Part shown: in pieces, positions 42,054 to 50,853 of the stretch | How positions within the stretch are numbered: the stretch's first letter is position 1 | Layout: the number at the start of each line of letters is the position of its first letter | Position numbers and translations under genes: made by a program | The notes under the pieces: generated by a model | What the model was told of the DNA's origin: nothing | The model's database searches: none | Seen by the model: only the letters and a program-made list of their open reading frames with translations | DNA from: Litorimonas sp964352855 | Lineage (GTDB): Bacteria > Pseudomonadota > Alphaproteobacteria > Caulobacterales > Maricaulaceae | Length of the DNA stretch: 64,000 bases | Direction of reading: 5' to 3' | Assembly: GCA_964352855.1 (NCBI GenBank) | Contig: CAYGTR010000002.1 | Location: 78,685-142,684, forward strand

Positions 42054-42374
42054 GTGACATTAATATGTAATTATAAGTTAAAGTGATTTAATGTTAAAAT
42101 CAACTCTAACGATAAAATCTCTCTTAAATCGTGAAAACCCCGTCAAAATTCACTGTGAAGCACTTACATAGTAGCAAAAAATCGGTAAATGACCTTTATC
42201 TGAACGAAAGCTGAAAAACAGCCGTAATAAAGATGACAATAATTTTATAAGGAAAACCTATAAGTTTTCTTGAAACAAGAGAGTGGATGCTTATTTAGGG
42301 TTCACGGATGATGAACTTATAACCTTTGGTGATTGGCGACCCCTCCAACACTGAAACTTATGTAAGAGGACACT
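42054..42374. other. 321-base AT-rich intergenic region
   Basis: This is the only gap above 300 bases in the window. It separates the leftward XRE gene from the rightward 66-aa gene. It is clearly AT-rich and contains the short inverted repeat TCTTG-AAA-CAAGA at 42268-42280. I found no tRNA, no credible ORF and no strong terminator. Most likely it is a divergent promoter region, with a leader for the small gene. Confidence 0.5.
42268..42280. promoter_or_regulatory. Short inverted repeat TCTTG-AAA-CAAGA
   Basis: A perfect 5-base dyad with a 3-base centre lies about 95 bases before the small-gene start. It has the size of Cro/C1-type half sites and lies next to an XRE gene. A chance match cannot be excluded. 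Confidence 0.25.
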
Positions 42375-42575
42375 ATGAAAGGTGACTATTGTACGCGCGA
42401 AGGCGCAGAAAAATTAAAAGAGCAGATCGAAGCTTATTGGGCTGAACGTGGACACGATGTTCGCATTAACCTGATTCAAGGCGGCTTCTTGGCCTCCATG
42501 CGCTCTGCTCGCACAGATGTTCGTTCCAATATGGTGAACGGCGTGCCGGTTAAGTCGACTGAAAACTTCGCTTAA
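42375..42575 (+). CDS. Conserved small hypothetical protein (66 aa)
   Basis: A 66-aa protein with a strong start: AGAGGA lies about six bases before the ATG. An N-terminal helix (REGAEKLKEQIEAYWAERGHDV) precedes a beta-like RINLIQGGFLASMRSARTDVRSNMVNGVP stretch. There is no signal peptide or membrane segment, and only one Cys. It resembles small uncharacterised alphaproteobacterial proteins I cannot name. It is followed by a perfect intrinsic terminator 22 bases after the stop and preceded by a long leader, so it forms its own transcription unit and may be abundantly expressed. The function is unknown. Confidence 0.72.
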   Translation: MKGDYCTREGAEKLKEQIEAYWAERGHDVRINLIQGGFLASMRSARTDVRSNMVNGVPVKSTENFA

Positions 42576-42596
42576 CTTATTTTTCGAATTAAAGTT

Positions 42597-42633
42597 AAAA
42601 AGCCGTCCCGTCCCCCGGGACGGCTTTTTTTTT
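42597..42633 (+). terminator. Rho-independent terminator after the 66-aa gene
   Basis: A perfect 10-bp GC-rich stem (AGCCGTCCCG, 42601-42610, with its complement at 42616-42625), a 5-base loop and a run of nine T. The preceding A run could let it also act on the leftward gph transcript. Confidence 0.92.
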
Positions 42634-42645
42634 GAGTTTGCTTTT

Positions 42646-43365
42646 TTATAGATTTGTGAGGAGCCTCGGGAGGCTTTTAGGAATATCTCGGAAGTGGTTC
42701 AGTGAGATCATGGGCTTTAACTTATGGGATTTAATCTCGGAATATCCATAACGCATCAGGATAGTCGGCACGCCTGCATTGTGGCCGGCTCGAATGTCGG
42801 GATAGCTATCGCCCACCATAATGATATGTTTTCGCGCGCCATTTGCTCCTGCCGCCATAAAGATGTGTCTGGCGTCAGGTTTGGACTTCGGGGCTTCGTC
42901 ACCGCCAATAACAGCGTCAAAGAAATGCGATAAGCTTAACTCATCTAAAAGGGAGCGGGCCAAATATCCTGGCTTATTCGTGCAAACAGTAAGTTCGGCC
43001 CCGCCGCGTTTCAGATGATGGAGTGTCTCAACGACACCAGGGAAAGGCACGCTGTGATCTGCAATCGTCTCAGCATAGCGTTTCAGAAAAAATGACTGCA
43101 GCTCATTTATGCGAGATTCCTTGGCAGAGTGTCCGGCACGAGTCATGGCATGGGTAATCAGCACCCGAGACCCATAGCCGACTTCACCACGTGCCGTTTT
43201 GTAATCAGTTGCGGTCAAACCCTCTTGGGCGATAGTTTCGTTAGTAACACGCACAAGATCCGGTGCTGTATCAACAAGAGTCCCGTCCAGATCAAAACAA
43301 AAAATAAGGTTCGAGTAGGGTTTTTGTTGGTGAAGGGACTCTGTTTGGGGGACAATATAAAGCAT
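42646..43365 (-). CDS. gph: Phosphoglycolate phosphatase-like HAD hydrolase
   Basis: A 239-aa HAD hydrolase of the Gph type. The nucleophile motif is FCFDLDGTLVDTAPDLVRV, motif II TVCTNKPGYLARSLL, motif III Lys in EAPKSKPDARHIF, and motif IV MVGDSYPDIRAG, all complete. Gph removes phosphate from 2-phosphoglycolate formed by DNA repair or oxygenase reactions. The first 19 residues before the catalytic strand are longer than usual, so the start may lie downstream, but no better codon is obvious. The gene is transcribed leftward and divergent from glmU; the terminator at 42597-42633 lies at its 3' side. Confidence 0.87.
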   Translation of the reverse strand: MLYIVPQTESLHQQKPYSNLIFCFDLDGTLVDTAPDLVRVTNETIAQEGLTATDYKTARGEVGYGSRVLITHAMTRAGHSAKESRINELQSFFLKRYAETIADHSVPFPGVVETLHHLKRGGAELTVCTNKPGYLARSLLDELSLSHFFDAVIGGDEAPKSKPDARHIFMAAGANGARKHIIMVGDSYPDIRAGHNAGVPTILMRYGYSEIKSHKLKPMISLNHFRDIPKSLPRLLTNL

Positions 43366-43473
43366 AAAACAGTCAGACTCGCGATTGATGAAAATTATCA
43401 GGTGCAGTCTGCTCTAACATTGGTTAAGCCCATTTCCATAGTCAAAACACTGGAATCGTTTAATACATAGAAT

Positions 43474-44823
43474 ATGACTCAAAAACGCGCTGCCATAATT
43501 CTCGCTGCTGGTAAATCTACACGGATGAAGTCCGCCAAGTCGAAGGTTTTACACCCTGTTGGAAACCGTCCTTTACTCGAATGGGTGGGCGATCTGGCAG
43601 CCTCAACTGGGGTCACGCGCACAATATGTGTTGTTGGCGAGGGCAATCAGGATGTCCGCGCCTCTGCGGAAATATTGGGTTTTGAAATTGCGATACAAGA
43701 ACCTCAGCTTGGCACGGCTCATGCGGTCAATGCAGCGCGCGAAGCCCTAAGTGATTTCGATGGACAAATTGTTGTCTTATATGCCGATACCCCGTTAATT
43801 CGTCCTGAAACTCTCCAGCGCTGTTTCGACAGGTTAGAAAGCCAAGCCGATCTGGTTGTGATGGGTTTTAAGGCGGCAGATCCGGCGGCCTATGGGCGTC
43901 TCATTATGTCAGATGCGCAGCAACTTGACGCCATTATTGAGGCGAGGGAATGCTCAAAGCACCAACTCGCAGTGGATATGTGTAATAGTGGCGTGATGGC
44001 CGGGGATTGCAAATCCGTTTTTGAGGCGATTTCTCGCGTGAGTAATGAGAACGCCAAAGGTGAGTACTACCTGACGGATATTGTGGAAATCATGAAGGGC
44101 GACGGAAAACGCTCCGAAGTCATCACTGCTGAAGAAGGTGAGGTTTTGGGTGTGAATGACCGGACGGATCTGGCAAATGCTGAAGCCGCTTTTCAGGCTT
44201 TAATGCGGGAAAATGCACTGCAAAGCGGCGTCAGTCTTAAACACCCTGAGACTGTCTTCTTTTCTTATGATACGGTCTTGGAACCTGATGTCGTCGTTGA
44301 CGCCAATGTTGTCTTCGGTCCGGGCGTGACAGTCCGTTCGGGCGCGGTCATCCACGGTTTTTGTCACATAGAAGGTGCAGAGATCGGCCCGGATGCGCAA
44401 ATAGGGCCCTTTGCTCGCTTACGTCCGGGAACTGTTTTGGGTAAAGCTACCAAGGTCGGAAATTTTGTCGAAACAAAAAAAGCGATTGTCGGTGATGACA
44501 GTAAAATCAATCACTTATCTTATATTGGCGATGCAGAACTTGGCGAAGGCGTGAACGTCGGAGCCGGAACAATTACCTGTAATTATGATGGTTTTGATAA
44601 GCATAAAACAACCATCGAAGACGGCGCTTTCATCGGGACAAATACGTCCCTTGTTGCGCCTGTGACCATTGGTAGAGGGGCGTATTTGGGCTCGGGGGGC
44701 GTTATCACAGAAGATGTCCCAGCGGATGCGCTCGCTGTTGCACGCGCCAAACAAACACATAAACTCGGTTGGGCAGTGCGGTATCGTGCGGTGAAGGCCA
44801 AACGAAAAGCGTCTAAGGGATAA
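43474..44823 (+). CDS. glmU: Bifunctional N-acetylglucosamine-1-phosphate uridyltransferase / glucosamine-1-phosphate acetyltransferase
   Basis: A 449-aa two-domain enzyme making UDP-GlcNAc for peptidoglycan and lipid A. The N-terminal uridyltransferase starts IILAAGKSTRMKSAKSKVLHPVG; the consensus loop is usually AGxGTRMxSxxPKVLH, so Ser replaces both the Gly of GTR and the Pro before KVLH. The C-terminal acetyltransferase is a left-handed beta helix with hexapeptide repeats (GAVIHGFCHIEGAEIGPDAQIGPFARL) and the GTITCNYDG loop carrying the active site. A weak or absent ribosome site precedes the ATG. rpiA follows after six bases, so they may be co-transcribed. Confidence 0.94.
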   Translation: MTQKRAAIILAAGKSTRMKSAKSKVLHPVGNRPLLEWVGDLAASTGVTRTICVVGEGNQDVRASAEILGFEIAIQEPQLGTAHAVNAAREALSDFDGQIVVLYADTPLIRPETLQRCFDRLESQADLVVMGFKAADPAAYGRLIMSDAQQLDAIIEARECSKHQLAVDMCNSGVMAGDCKSVFEAISRVSNENAKGEYYLTDIVEIMKGDGKRSEVITAEEGEVLGVNDRTDLANAEAAFQALMRENALQSGVSLKHPETVFFSYDTVLEPDVVVDANVVFGPGVTVRSGAVIHGFCHIEGAEIGPDAQIGPFARLRPGTVLGKATKVGNFVETKKAIVGDDSKINHLSYIGDAELGEGVNVGAGTITCNYDGFDKHKTTIEDGAFIGTNTSLVAPVTIGRGAYLGSGGVITEDVPADALAVARAKQTHKLGWAVRYRAVKAKRKASKG

Positions 44824-44829
44824 TCTGTC

Positions 44830-45534
44830 ATGAATGTGGCCAAAGAAAACGCAGCTTTGGCTGCCTTAGAATTCGTAAAGGACGGAATGACCCTTGGACT
44901 TGGTTCGGGTTCAACCGCTGAAATTTTTATTGATCAACTGGGTGAACGCGTTGCGGGCGGGTTAAAAGTCCAAGGCATCCCGACATCAGCGCGTACCGCC
45001 GAATGTGCGATAGAGGCAGGTGTGCCGCTGGTTGACGCTGATAAGGTTGAAAAAATTGACCTGACCATTGACGGTGCAGACGAGGTTGATCCCGCCTTTT
45101 CATTAATCAAAGGGGGCGGGGCGTGTCTGTTGCGTGAGAAAATCATTGCTCATGCATCTTCCAAGATGGTGGTGATTGTCGACTCTGCGAAAATGGTCGA
45201 AAATCTCGGCGCTTTCCCACTGCCGATAGAAGTTGATCCCTTTGCCATGGCTTTGACGGCAGAGAAGATTTACCAAGCGCTAAAAGATACAGGCTGTCGG
45301 GAGGCTCAGACTGTCCTTAGGCAGTCGAAGGCCGGAAACGGTCCATTAGTCACAGATGGCGGCCACTGGATTTTGGACAGCAAGTGTGAATTTATTCCTT
45401 CGCCCGTTGATACGGCTCTGGCGTTGTCACAAATACCGGGTGTAATGGAGCACGGTCTGTTCATTGATCTTGCAGATGTCATCATTGTCGGCGAAGTCGA
45501 TCATGCCAAAATGATGGAACTGTCTCGGAGTTAG
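44830..45534 (+). CDS. rpiA: Ribose-5-phosphate isomerase A
   Basis: A 234-aa cytoplasmic enzyme interconverting ribose-5-phosphate and ribulose-5-phosphate in the pentose phosphate pathway. Diagnostic blocks are LGLGSGSTAEIFIDQLG (phosphate binding), DLTIDGADEVDPAFSLIKGGGACLLREKI (catalytic Asp and Glu region) and the C-terminal HGLFIDLADVIIVG. Length is normal. It follows glmU by six bases and precedes gor by 66 bases. The close linkage with glmU suggests one transcript. Confidence 0.94.
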   Translation: MNVAKENAALAALEFVKDGMTLGLGSGSTAEIFIDQLGERVAGGLKVQGIPTSARTAECAIEAGVPLVDADKVEKIDLTIDGADEVDPAFSLIKGGGACLLREKIIAHASSKMVVIVDSAKMVENLGAFPLPIEVDPFAMALTAEKIYQALKDTGCREAQTVLRQSKAGNGPLVTDGGHWILDSKCEFIPSPVDTALALSQIPGVMEHGLFIDLADVIIVGEVDHAKMMELSRS

Positions 45535-45600
45535 CCCCTTTACATTGTTATGGGCGAAAGAATTTTAATTAAAATAAGACCGCACTAAAAGAAGGCCGCT

Positions 45601-46983
45601 ATGAGTGACTACGATTTTGATTTATTCGTTATTGGGGCAGGATCTGGGGGCGTTCGGGCAGGGCGTTTAGCCGCGCAGCTTGGCAAATGCGTTGGTGTGG
45701 CTGAGGAAAGTTTGCCTGGCGGGACATGCGTTGTGCGCGGATGTGTGCCAAAGAAATTTCTCGTTTATGGCGCGGATTTTGGAGGCGCGATCAAAGATTC
45801 TCAAAAATATGGCTGGAATGTAGAGAATGTGTCCTTTGATTGGCCGACCTTACGCGATTCTATTCAAAAAGAAGTCGCGAGGTTGTCGGGTATATATTCA
45901 ACAATTCTTGAGAAAAATGGCGCCGAAGTTTTCCGCCAAAGAGCAGAGCTTGTGGACGCGCATACCGTCCGCCTGATGAAAACAGGCGAAACAAAGACAG
46001 CGGGAACAATTTTAATCGCGACAGGTGGTTGCCCTTGGGCGCCCGGCATTTCGGGTATTGAACATGCGATTGTCTCTGATGATGCTTTTACGCTTGAGAC
46101 TTTACCGGAGCGTGTTGTGATTATCGGTGGCGGCTATATTGCCTGTGAGTTCGCCGGAATTTATGCAGGATTAGGCTGTAAAACGACACAGGTTTATCGT
46201 GGTGGGCGTTTGCTCAACGGGTTTGATCCCGACGTGCGCGACGAAGTTGGTCGCGTTCAAGAGCAAAACGGGATTACTTGTAAATTTAACACGTCACCAA
46301 TCGATATTAAAAAAACAACAGGCGGCTATATTGTGACCTTTGATGACGGTTCAAAAATTGGTACGGATCTGGTCTTTATGGCGACGGGCCGTAAACCACA
46401 CACAAAAGGTCTGGGTCTTGAAAATGCAGGCGTCGATGTCGATAAGGACGGTGCAGTCATCGTGGATGCCTATTCTCGCACGTCCCAACCTCATATTTAC
46501 GCCGTGGGAGATGTGACCAATCGGCTTAATTTGACGCCTGTCGCGATCCGAGAAGGCGCGGCGTTTGTCGAAACCGCCTTTAAGAATAATCCGCAGGCCT
46601 ATGATCACAGCCAAATTGCCAGTGCCGTTTTTACGCGACCACCGGTGGGCGTTGTTGGCTTTACGGAAGCCGAAGCTCGCAAGGAATTTGGAGACAAGGT
46701 CACGGTCTATTCAACCCACTTCCGCCCGATGAAAAACATCATTGCCGATAAACCGCAAAAGGTCTTTATGAAACTTATCACCGAAGGCAAAAAAGAACGC
46801 GTGGTTGGTATTCATATCGTCGGCGATGACAGTGCAGAAATGATCCAACCTCTTGGTATTTGTGTGAAAGCGGGTCTGACCAAAGCTGATTTTGATAATA
46901 CCTGTGCGGTTCATCCGACAATTTCAGAAGAGATTGTGACATTGAAGCCGCGAGAAATTAATAAAACAACAGTTGTCAATTGA
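45601..46983 (+). CDS. gor: Glutathione-disulfide reductase
   Basis: A 460-aa flavoprotein disulfide reductase. The FAD fold is VIGAGSGGVRAGRLAAQLG, and the redox-active pair is in GGTCVVRGCVPKKF (C-x4-C). The NADPH fold VIIGGGYIACEFAGIYAGLG comes later; the dimer interface ends with CAVHPTISEEIVTL, which holds the catalytic His-Glu pair. It keeps glutathione reduced in the cytoplasm. AGAAGG precedes the ATG at 45601. Thioredoxin- or mycothione-type reductases have different active-site blocks, so the name is fairly secure. It ends before a 157-base spacer with no clear terminator. Confidence 0.93.
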   Translation: MSDYDFDLFVIGAGSGGVRAGRLAAQLGKCVGVAEESLPGGTCVVRGCVPKKFLVYGADFGGAIKDSQKYGWNVENVSFDWPTLRDSIQKEVARLSGIYSTILEKNGAEVFRQRAELVDAHTVRLMKTGETKTAGTILIATGGCPWAPGISGIEHAIVSDDAFTLETLPERVVIIGGGYIACEFAGIYAGLGCKTTQVYRGGRLLNGFDPDVRDEVGRVQEQNGITCKFNTSPIDIKKTTGGYIVTFDDGSKIGTDLVFMATGRKPHTKGLGLENAGVDVDKDGAVIVDAYSRTSQPHIYAVGDVTNRLNLTPVAIREGAAFVETAFKNNPQAYDHSQIASAVFTRPPVGVVGFTEAEARKEFGDKVTVYSTHFRPMKNIIADKPQKVFMKLITEGKKERVVGIHIVGDDSAEMIQPLGICVKAGLTKADFDNTCAVHPTISEEIVTLKPREINKTTVVN

Positions 46984-47140
46984 TCAGCATCTTCATTTTT
47001 TACTTAATAAAGGCTTAATAGGCTTTTTTCTAATATAGACTCTTTAAATCCTGTCATTGCCTGCTCAAACTAGGCTGACTTACAGGCGATTCGTCTTTAA
47101 GCATCCCAAAATGGCCATAAACAGGGGAGAGGAACGATTT

Positions 47141-47923
47141 ATGACACAAAATAATGACCAGTTTTCGCCTGATATGATGGCTGAAGAAGAAACACTTACG
47201 CCCTTTGATGTGAGAGACAGTTCCGGACGCCAAGGCTTAATCAAACTCCTAATAGGCACGGTCATCTTGTTGGCTATCGCATTCTTCTTATTGAAATTTT
47301 ATCAACCCGGTGTGCGCGACCGCGATACGCCGCCGCGTATTACCGCTGAAAACACACCTTTCAAGGTGACGCCTGAAGACCCAGGTGGAATGCAAGTGCC
47401 CAATCAAGACCGCGGTGTATTCGATGTGATGGACGGAAACACACCGGAAGACGTAGTGACGGGTGTGCAAACAGCCGAGGAGCCCATCACACTTCCGACG
47501 CAGCCCTCTAGTGGTGCAAATATTCAAGTTGATCCGCCTGCAGGAACGGTCACGCAAGCGCCTGCGCGAGAGCCTATTGCGCAGCGCAATGAACCGGTTT
47601 TTCAAGCACCTCCTGTCAAAGTAGAGCCTGTTGTGCCTGCGCCGGTTATCACAGCACCGCGTACGGGCAGCAGCGAATTCGTTGTTCAAGTGGCTTCTGT
47701 GCGGTCTCAAGCCCAAGCCGAAGAAACATGGACGAGGCTTGAAAGTCGGTTCTCAAATGTTCTGGGGAATGGGCTTTATGCGGATATCAAACGCGTCGAT
47801 CTGGCAGATAAAGGTATCTACTACCGTACACGCGTAGCGGGTTTGGCGGATAAAGCAGCGGCAGATAAACTCTGCAATGCGTTTAAAGCCGCTGATCAAG
47901 CTTGCTTTGTGACGAAACGCTAG
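47141..47923 (+). CDS. SPOR-domain membrane protein
   Basis: A 260-aa bitopic inner-membrane protein. From the ATG at 47141, which has GGGGAGAGGA just upstream, it has a short cytoplasmic tail, one membrane helix (about 27-45), a long Pro/Thr-rich periplasmic linker and a C-terminal SPOR domain (SEFVVQVASVRSQAQAEETW to the end). SPOR domains bind denuded glycan strands at division sites, so a septal role is likely. An open frame extends upstream to 47057 but lacks a ribosome site. It precedes nagZ by one base, the usual alphaproteobacterial order (SPOR-nagZ-scpA-scpB-tatABC). Confidence 0.9.
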   Translation: MTQNNDQFSPDMMAEEETLTPFDVRDSSGRQGLIKLLIGTVILLAIAFFLLKFYQPGVRDRDTPPRITAENTPFKVTPEDPGGMQVPNQDRGVFDVMDGNTPEDVVTGVQTAEEPITLPTQPSSGANIQVDPPAGTVTQAPAREPIAQRNEPVFQAPPVKVEPVVPAPVITAPRTGSSEFVVQVASVRSQAQAEETWTRLESRFSNVLGNGLYADIKRVDLADKGIYYRTRVAGLADKAAADKLCNAFKAADQACFVTKR

Positions 47924-47924
47924 G

Positions 47925-48935
47925 GTGAGCGCGCTTTCCGTTATCCTCGGCCTCTCAGGCCCGGTGCTGACGGAGAGCGAACGTGCATTCTTCGGGGATG
48001 CCAATCCTTGGGCATTTATCCTATTTTCGCGCAATGTTGAAACGCCGGGACAAGTCAATCGCTTATGCGAAGAGTTACGCGATTGTGTCGGCCGCAATTG
48101 CTTGATTTTCGTGGATCAAGAAGGTGGACGCGTTCAACGTTTACGCGCACCGCATTGGCCTGTTTACCCGGCAGCGGCGAAATTCGGAGAACTTTATAAA
48201 AAAACCCCAAAGCTGGGCCGTCGTGCAAGTTTCTTGGCTTACCGCTTAATTGCTGCCGATTTGCGTGATGTCGGTATCACGGCTAACTGCGCCCCCATTT
48301 TAGACCTGCCTCGCGCAGGCGCCGATCCTATTATCTCTGATCGGGCTTTTTCGAACCGGATCAACCCCATCGTCGAGATGGCGCATGCCTGTATGGCGGG
48401 GTTGATGATGGGCGGGGTTGCCCCCGTCGTGAAGCATATTCCCGGTCATGGCCGCGCTGATGTTGATAGTCACAAAGCGCTTCCACAAATTTCGGCCTCC
48501 CGGAGAACACTTGAAAAATCTGACTTTCGGACTTTTCGCGCTTTAAATGACGCGCCTATGGCGATGACGGCCCATGCTGTTTACTCTGACCATTCCAAAA
48601 CAGCTGTGACAGTCTCAAAAACAGCCATGCAAGATTTGGTCAGAGATGCGATAGGTTTTGATGGTCTCGTGATGAGTGACGATCTTGATATGAAAGCTTT
48701 GCACGGAACATTGACCCGCAAAACGGAACGTGCGCTAGAGGCTGGCTGCGATATTGCTTTGCAATGCTCCGGCAAGCTCCCTGATATGGTCAAGGTCGTC
48801 AAAGGCGCAAAGATGCTAGCCGGTGAGGCAAAGCGGCGTTCTGTGATTGCAGATCATTGTGCTGAAAACGTCACGCTTTTCGACCGCCACGACGCCGAAT
48901 TAGAATTTGCGACCTTAATGAAACAGGTTGCGTAA
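47925..48935 (+). CDS. nagZ: Beta-N-acetylhexosaminidase (GH3)
   Basis: A 336-aa GH3 enzyme that releases GlcNAc from muropeptides in peptidoglycan recycling. The GTG start at 47925 lies one base after the SPOR gene stop. Signature blocks are IFVDQEGGRVQRLRAPHWP near the N-terminus, the catalytic His/Asp loop in VKHIPGHGRADVDSHKALP, and DGLVMSDDLDMKAL near the nucleophile. No signal peptide, so it is cytoplasmic as expected. Its last base overlaps the scpA start (TAATG), which links it to the segregation genes in a single operon. Confidence 0.94.
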   Translation: MSALSVILGLSGPVLTESERAFFGDANPWAFILFSRNVETPGQVNRLCEELRDCVGRNCLIFVDQEGGRVQRLRAPHWPVYPAAAKFGELYKKTPKLGRRASFLAYRLIAADLRDVGITANCAPILDLPRAGADPIISDRAFSNRINPIVEMAHACMAGLMMGGVAPVVKHIPGHGRADVDSHKALPQISASRRTLEKSDFRTFRALNDAPMAMTAHAVYSDHSKTAVTVSKTAMQDLVRDAIGFDGLVMSDDLDMKALHGTLTRKTERALEAGCDIALQCSGKLPDMVKVVKGAKMLAGEAKRRSVIADHCAENVTLFDRHDAELEFATLMKQVA

Positions 48936-49750
48936 TGATTGAAGAGTTCCAAGAAGACTTAGAGTTTGAAGCCGCAACCGACGCCTCTGATGAAGGTGAG
49001 GGGTTGATCCTCGATATTGAGGGTTATGAAGGCCCTTTACATTTGCTTTTGGAGCTTGCCCGTAAACAAAAAGTCGATCTGGCACGCTTGTCTATTCTTG
49101 AATTGGCTGAACAATATATTGCCTTTATTAAATCGGCGAAGGATCTTCGGATTGAACTCGCTGCCGACTATCTCGTTATGGCGGCCTGGTTGGCTTATCT
49201 GAAGTCAAAGCTCATCCTGCCCAAAGAAGATCAGGGCGATGCACCGATTGAAGTCGAAGAGTTGGCGGCTCATTTCGCTTTTCGTTTGGAGCGCCTCGCG
49301 GCCATGCGAGCTGCGTCAGAGGGCCTTTTTCGCCTACCGCTTGTCGGTCAGGCTGTTCATAAACGGGGGATGCCTGAAGGGCTGCGGTCACGGATGTCTC
49401 CGCTTTATGAAGCTGAAATTTTTGACCTCCTCAAAGCTTATGGCCAGTCGAGGTCACGTTCGGCATTTAAAAATCATAAATTACCAAAGCCCAAAGTCCT
49501 GAGCTTGGAGGATGCGCGCGCCCGACTTCGCCGCGCGCTTAAAAATTCCGGGGCCTCTGTGGATGAGTGGACAGCCCTTGAAGGGCTTTTACCCAATGCC
49601 TCTGAGATAGATAAGGACGTGCCGTCAGCGTCCATCAAAGCCAGCTCGCTCTTGGCGGGATTAGAACTCGCCAAAGAAGGTGATATTGAATTACGACAAA
49701 CCGGGGTTTTCACCCCAATTTTTGTACGTGCCAAAAAGGGAGGGGCCTAA
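48935..49750 (+). CDS. scpA: Segregation and condensation protein A
   Basis: A 271-aa kleisin subunit of the SMC-ScpAB condensin. The N-terminal kleisin segment has ILDIEGYEGPLHLLLELARKQ and VDLARLSILELAEQYI, the SMC-neck-binding helix, and the C-terminal winged-helix segment closes the molecule. It bridges SMC heads and binds ScpB for chromosome organisation. It overlaps nagZ and scpB by one base each (TAATG both times), so it is tightly coupled to them. The SMC gene is not in the window. Confidence 0.94.
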   Translation: MIEEFQEDLEFEAATDASDEGEGLILDIEGYEGPLHLLLELARKQKVDLARLSILELAEQYIAFIKSAKDLRIELAADYLVMAAWLAYLKSKLILPKEDQGDAPIEVEELAAHFAFRLERLAAMRAASEGLFRLPLVGQAVHKRGMPEGLRSRMSPLYEAEIFDLLKAYGQSRSRSAFKNHKLPKPKVLSLEDARARLRRALKNSGASVDEWTALEGLLPNASEIDKDVPSASIKASSLLAGLELAKEGDIELRQTGVFTPIFVRAKKGGA

Positions 49751-50508
49751 TGGCAAACTCATCAGATCGTATAGAACGCGCCAATCTTGCGATTGAAAGC
49801 GATGTGGTTCAGCTTTCAGACCGCTTGAAAACGCCGCCCGACGCTGAGAAATTGGATGCGGATATACGTCTGTTGGAAGCGCTTTTATTCGCGGCGGTTG
49901 AGCCGATTGATACGCAAACACTACGTGACCGTATGCCTGACGATGCCGATGTCGGTGCTTTACTGGCGCGATTGGCACGGGATTATTCGGGGCGCGGCGT
50001 CAATCTTGTGCGTGTGGCGGATAAATGGCGCTTTCAAACCGCGCCGGACCTTGAACATAATCTGGTCGATATAAAGGAAGCGCCGCGAAAGCTGTCCAAT
50101 GCGGCATTGGAAACATTAGCGATTATTGCATACCACCAACCTGTGACGCGCGCCGAAATCGAGGATGTGCGAGGCGTCGCCGTAAGCCGGGGTACGATTG
50201 ATGTCTTGATGGAGTTGAATTGGGTGCGCTTGCGTGGTCGTCGACGCACGCCCGGTCGTCCTGTGACATTCGGTACGACAGATGGGTTTTTGGCGCATTT
50301 CAACCTCGAAACGATTACAGATCTTCCTGGGCGGGATGACCTTAAAGCGGCAGGTCTTCTTGATCCGCGCTTGCCCAAAGACTTTGAAATGCCTGAGCCC
50401 AAAATGGTTGATGATTTGGATAATGATGAAGATCCCATGGAAATGGAAACAGAAGATCCGAGTTTCTTTGAGGATTTCTTAGAAGATACGGATACGGATG
50501 AAGATTAA
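49750..50508 (+). CDS. scpB: Segregation and condensation protein B
   Basis: A 252-aa ScpB protein with two winged-helix domains. Signature segments are LLEALLFAAVEPIDTQTL and, in the middle, LSNAALETLAIIAYHQPVTRAEIEDVRGV with GTIDVLMELNWVRLRGRRRTPGRP. The C-terminal tail is very acidic (runs of Asp/Glu), common in alphaproteobacterial ScpB. It works with ScpA in the condensin complex. It is followed by a 98-base gap before tatA, in which no terminator is seen, so tatABC may share the transcript. Confidence 0.94.
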   Translation: MANSSDRIERANLAIESDVVQLSDRLKTPPDAEKLDADIRLLEALLFAAVEPIDTQTLRDRMPDDADVGALLARLARDYSGRGVNLVRVADKWRFQTAPDLEHNLVDIKEAPRKLSNAALETLAIIAYHQPVTRAEIEDVRGVAVSRGTIDVLMELNWVRLRGRRRTPGRPVTFGTTDGFLAHFNLETITDLPGRDDLKAAGLLDPRLPKDFEMPEPKMVDDLDNDEDPMEMETEDPSFFEDFLEDTDTDED

Positions 50509-50606
50509 GCCGTGACGTAAAATGGAATTTATTAATAACTTCACATAGTGTATGTTGCTTAAAACGTTGGGGCTCGCTAAATGATCCCTAACAAAAGGAT
50601 TGCATT

Positions 50607-50816
50607 ATGGCTCTTGGACCTTGGCAGATTATTATAATTCTCGTGATTGCTGTGCTTGTTTTTGGCGGGCGCGGTAAAATCAGCTCAATCATGGGCGATA
50701 TGGGGAAAGGTATCACAAGTTTTAAAAAAGGCCTTAAAGAAGGCTCGGAAGAGGCCAAAGATGCTGTCGATGACGCCATTGATGTGACCCCTAAAAAAGA
50801 GAAAACACCGAAATAA
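50607..50816 (+). CDS. tatA: Twin-arginine translocase subunit TatA
   Basis: A 69-aa Tat pore-forming subunit. It has the family plan: a short N-terminal membrane helix (about 5-20) ending in VFGGRGKISSIMGDMGKGI, the FGR hinge and amphipathic helix, then a charged tail. The ATG at 50607 follows an AAAGGA ribosome site. Tat substrates in this window include the predicted small subunit at 10559 and the lipoprotein at 16226. Confidence 0.94.
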   Translation: MALGPWQIIIILVIAVLVFGGRGKISSIMGDMGKGITSFKKGLKEGSEEAKDAVDDAIDVTPKKEKTPK

Positions 50817-50853
50817 AACCTTTACTTCGTTGAACGGCCCATAAGGGGTATTC

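Noticed and set aside
47009..47029. AAAGGC…AGGCTTTTTT after gor as a terminator
   Set aside because: The two GGC-containing arms are direct repeats, not inverted; no stem forms.
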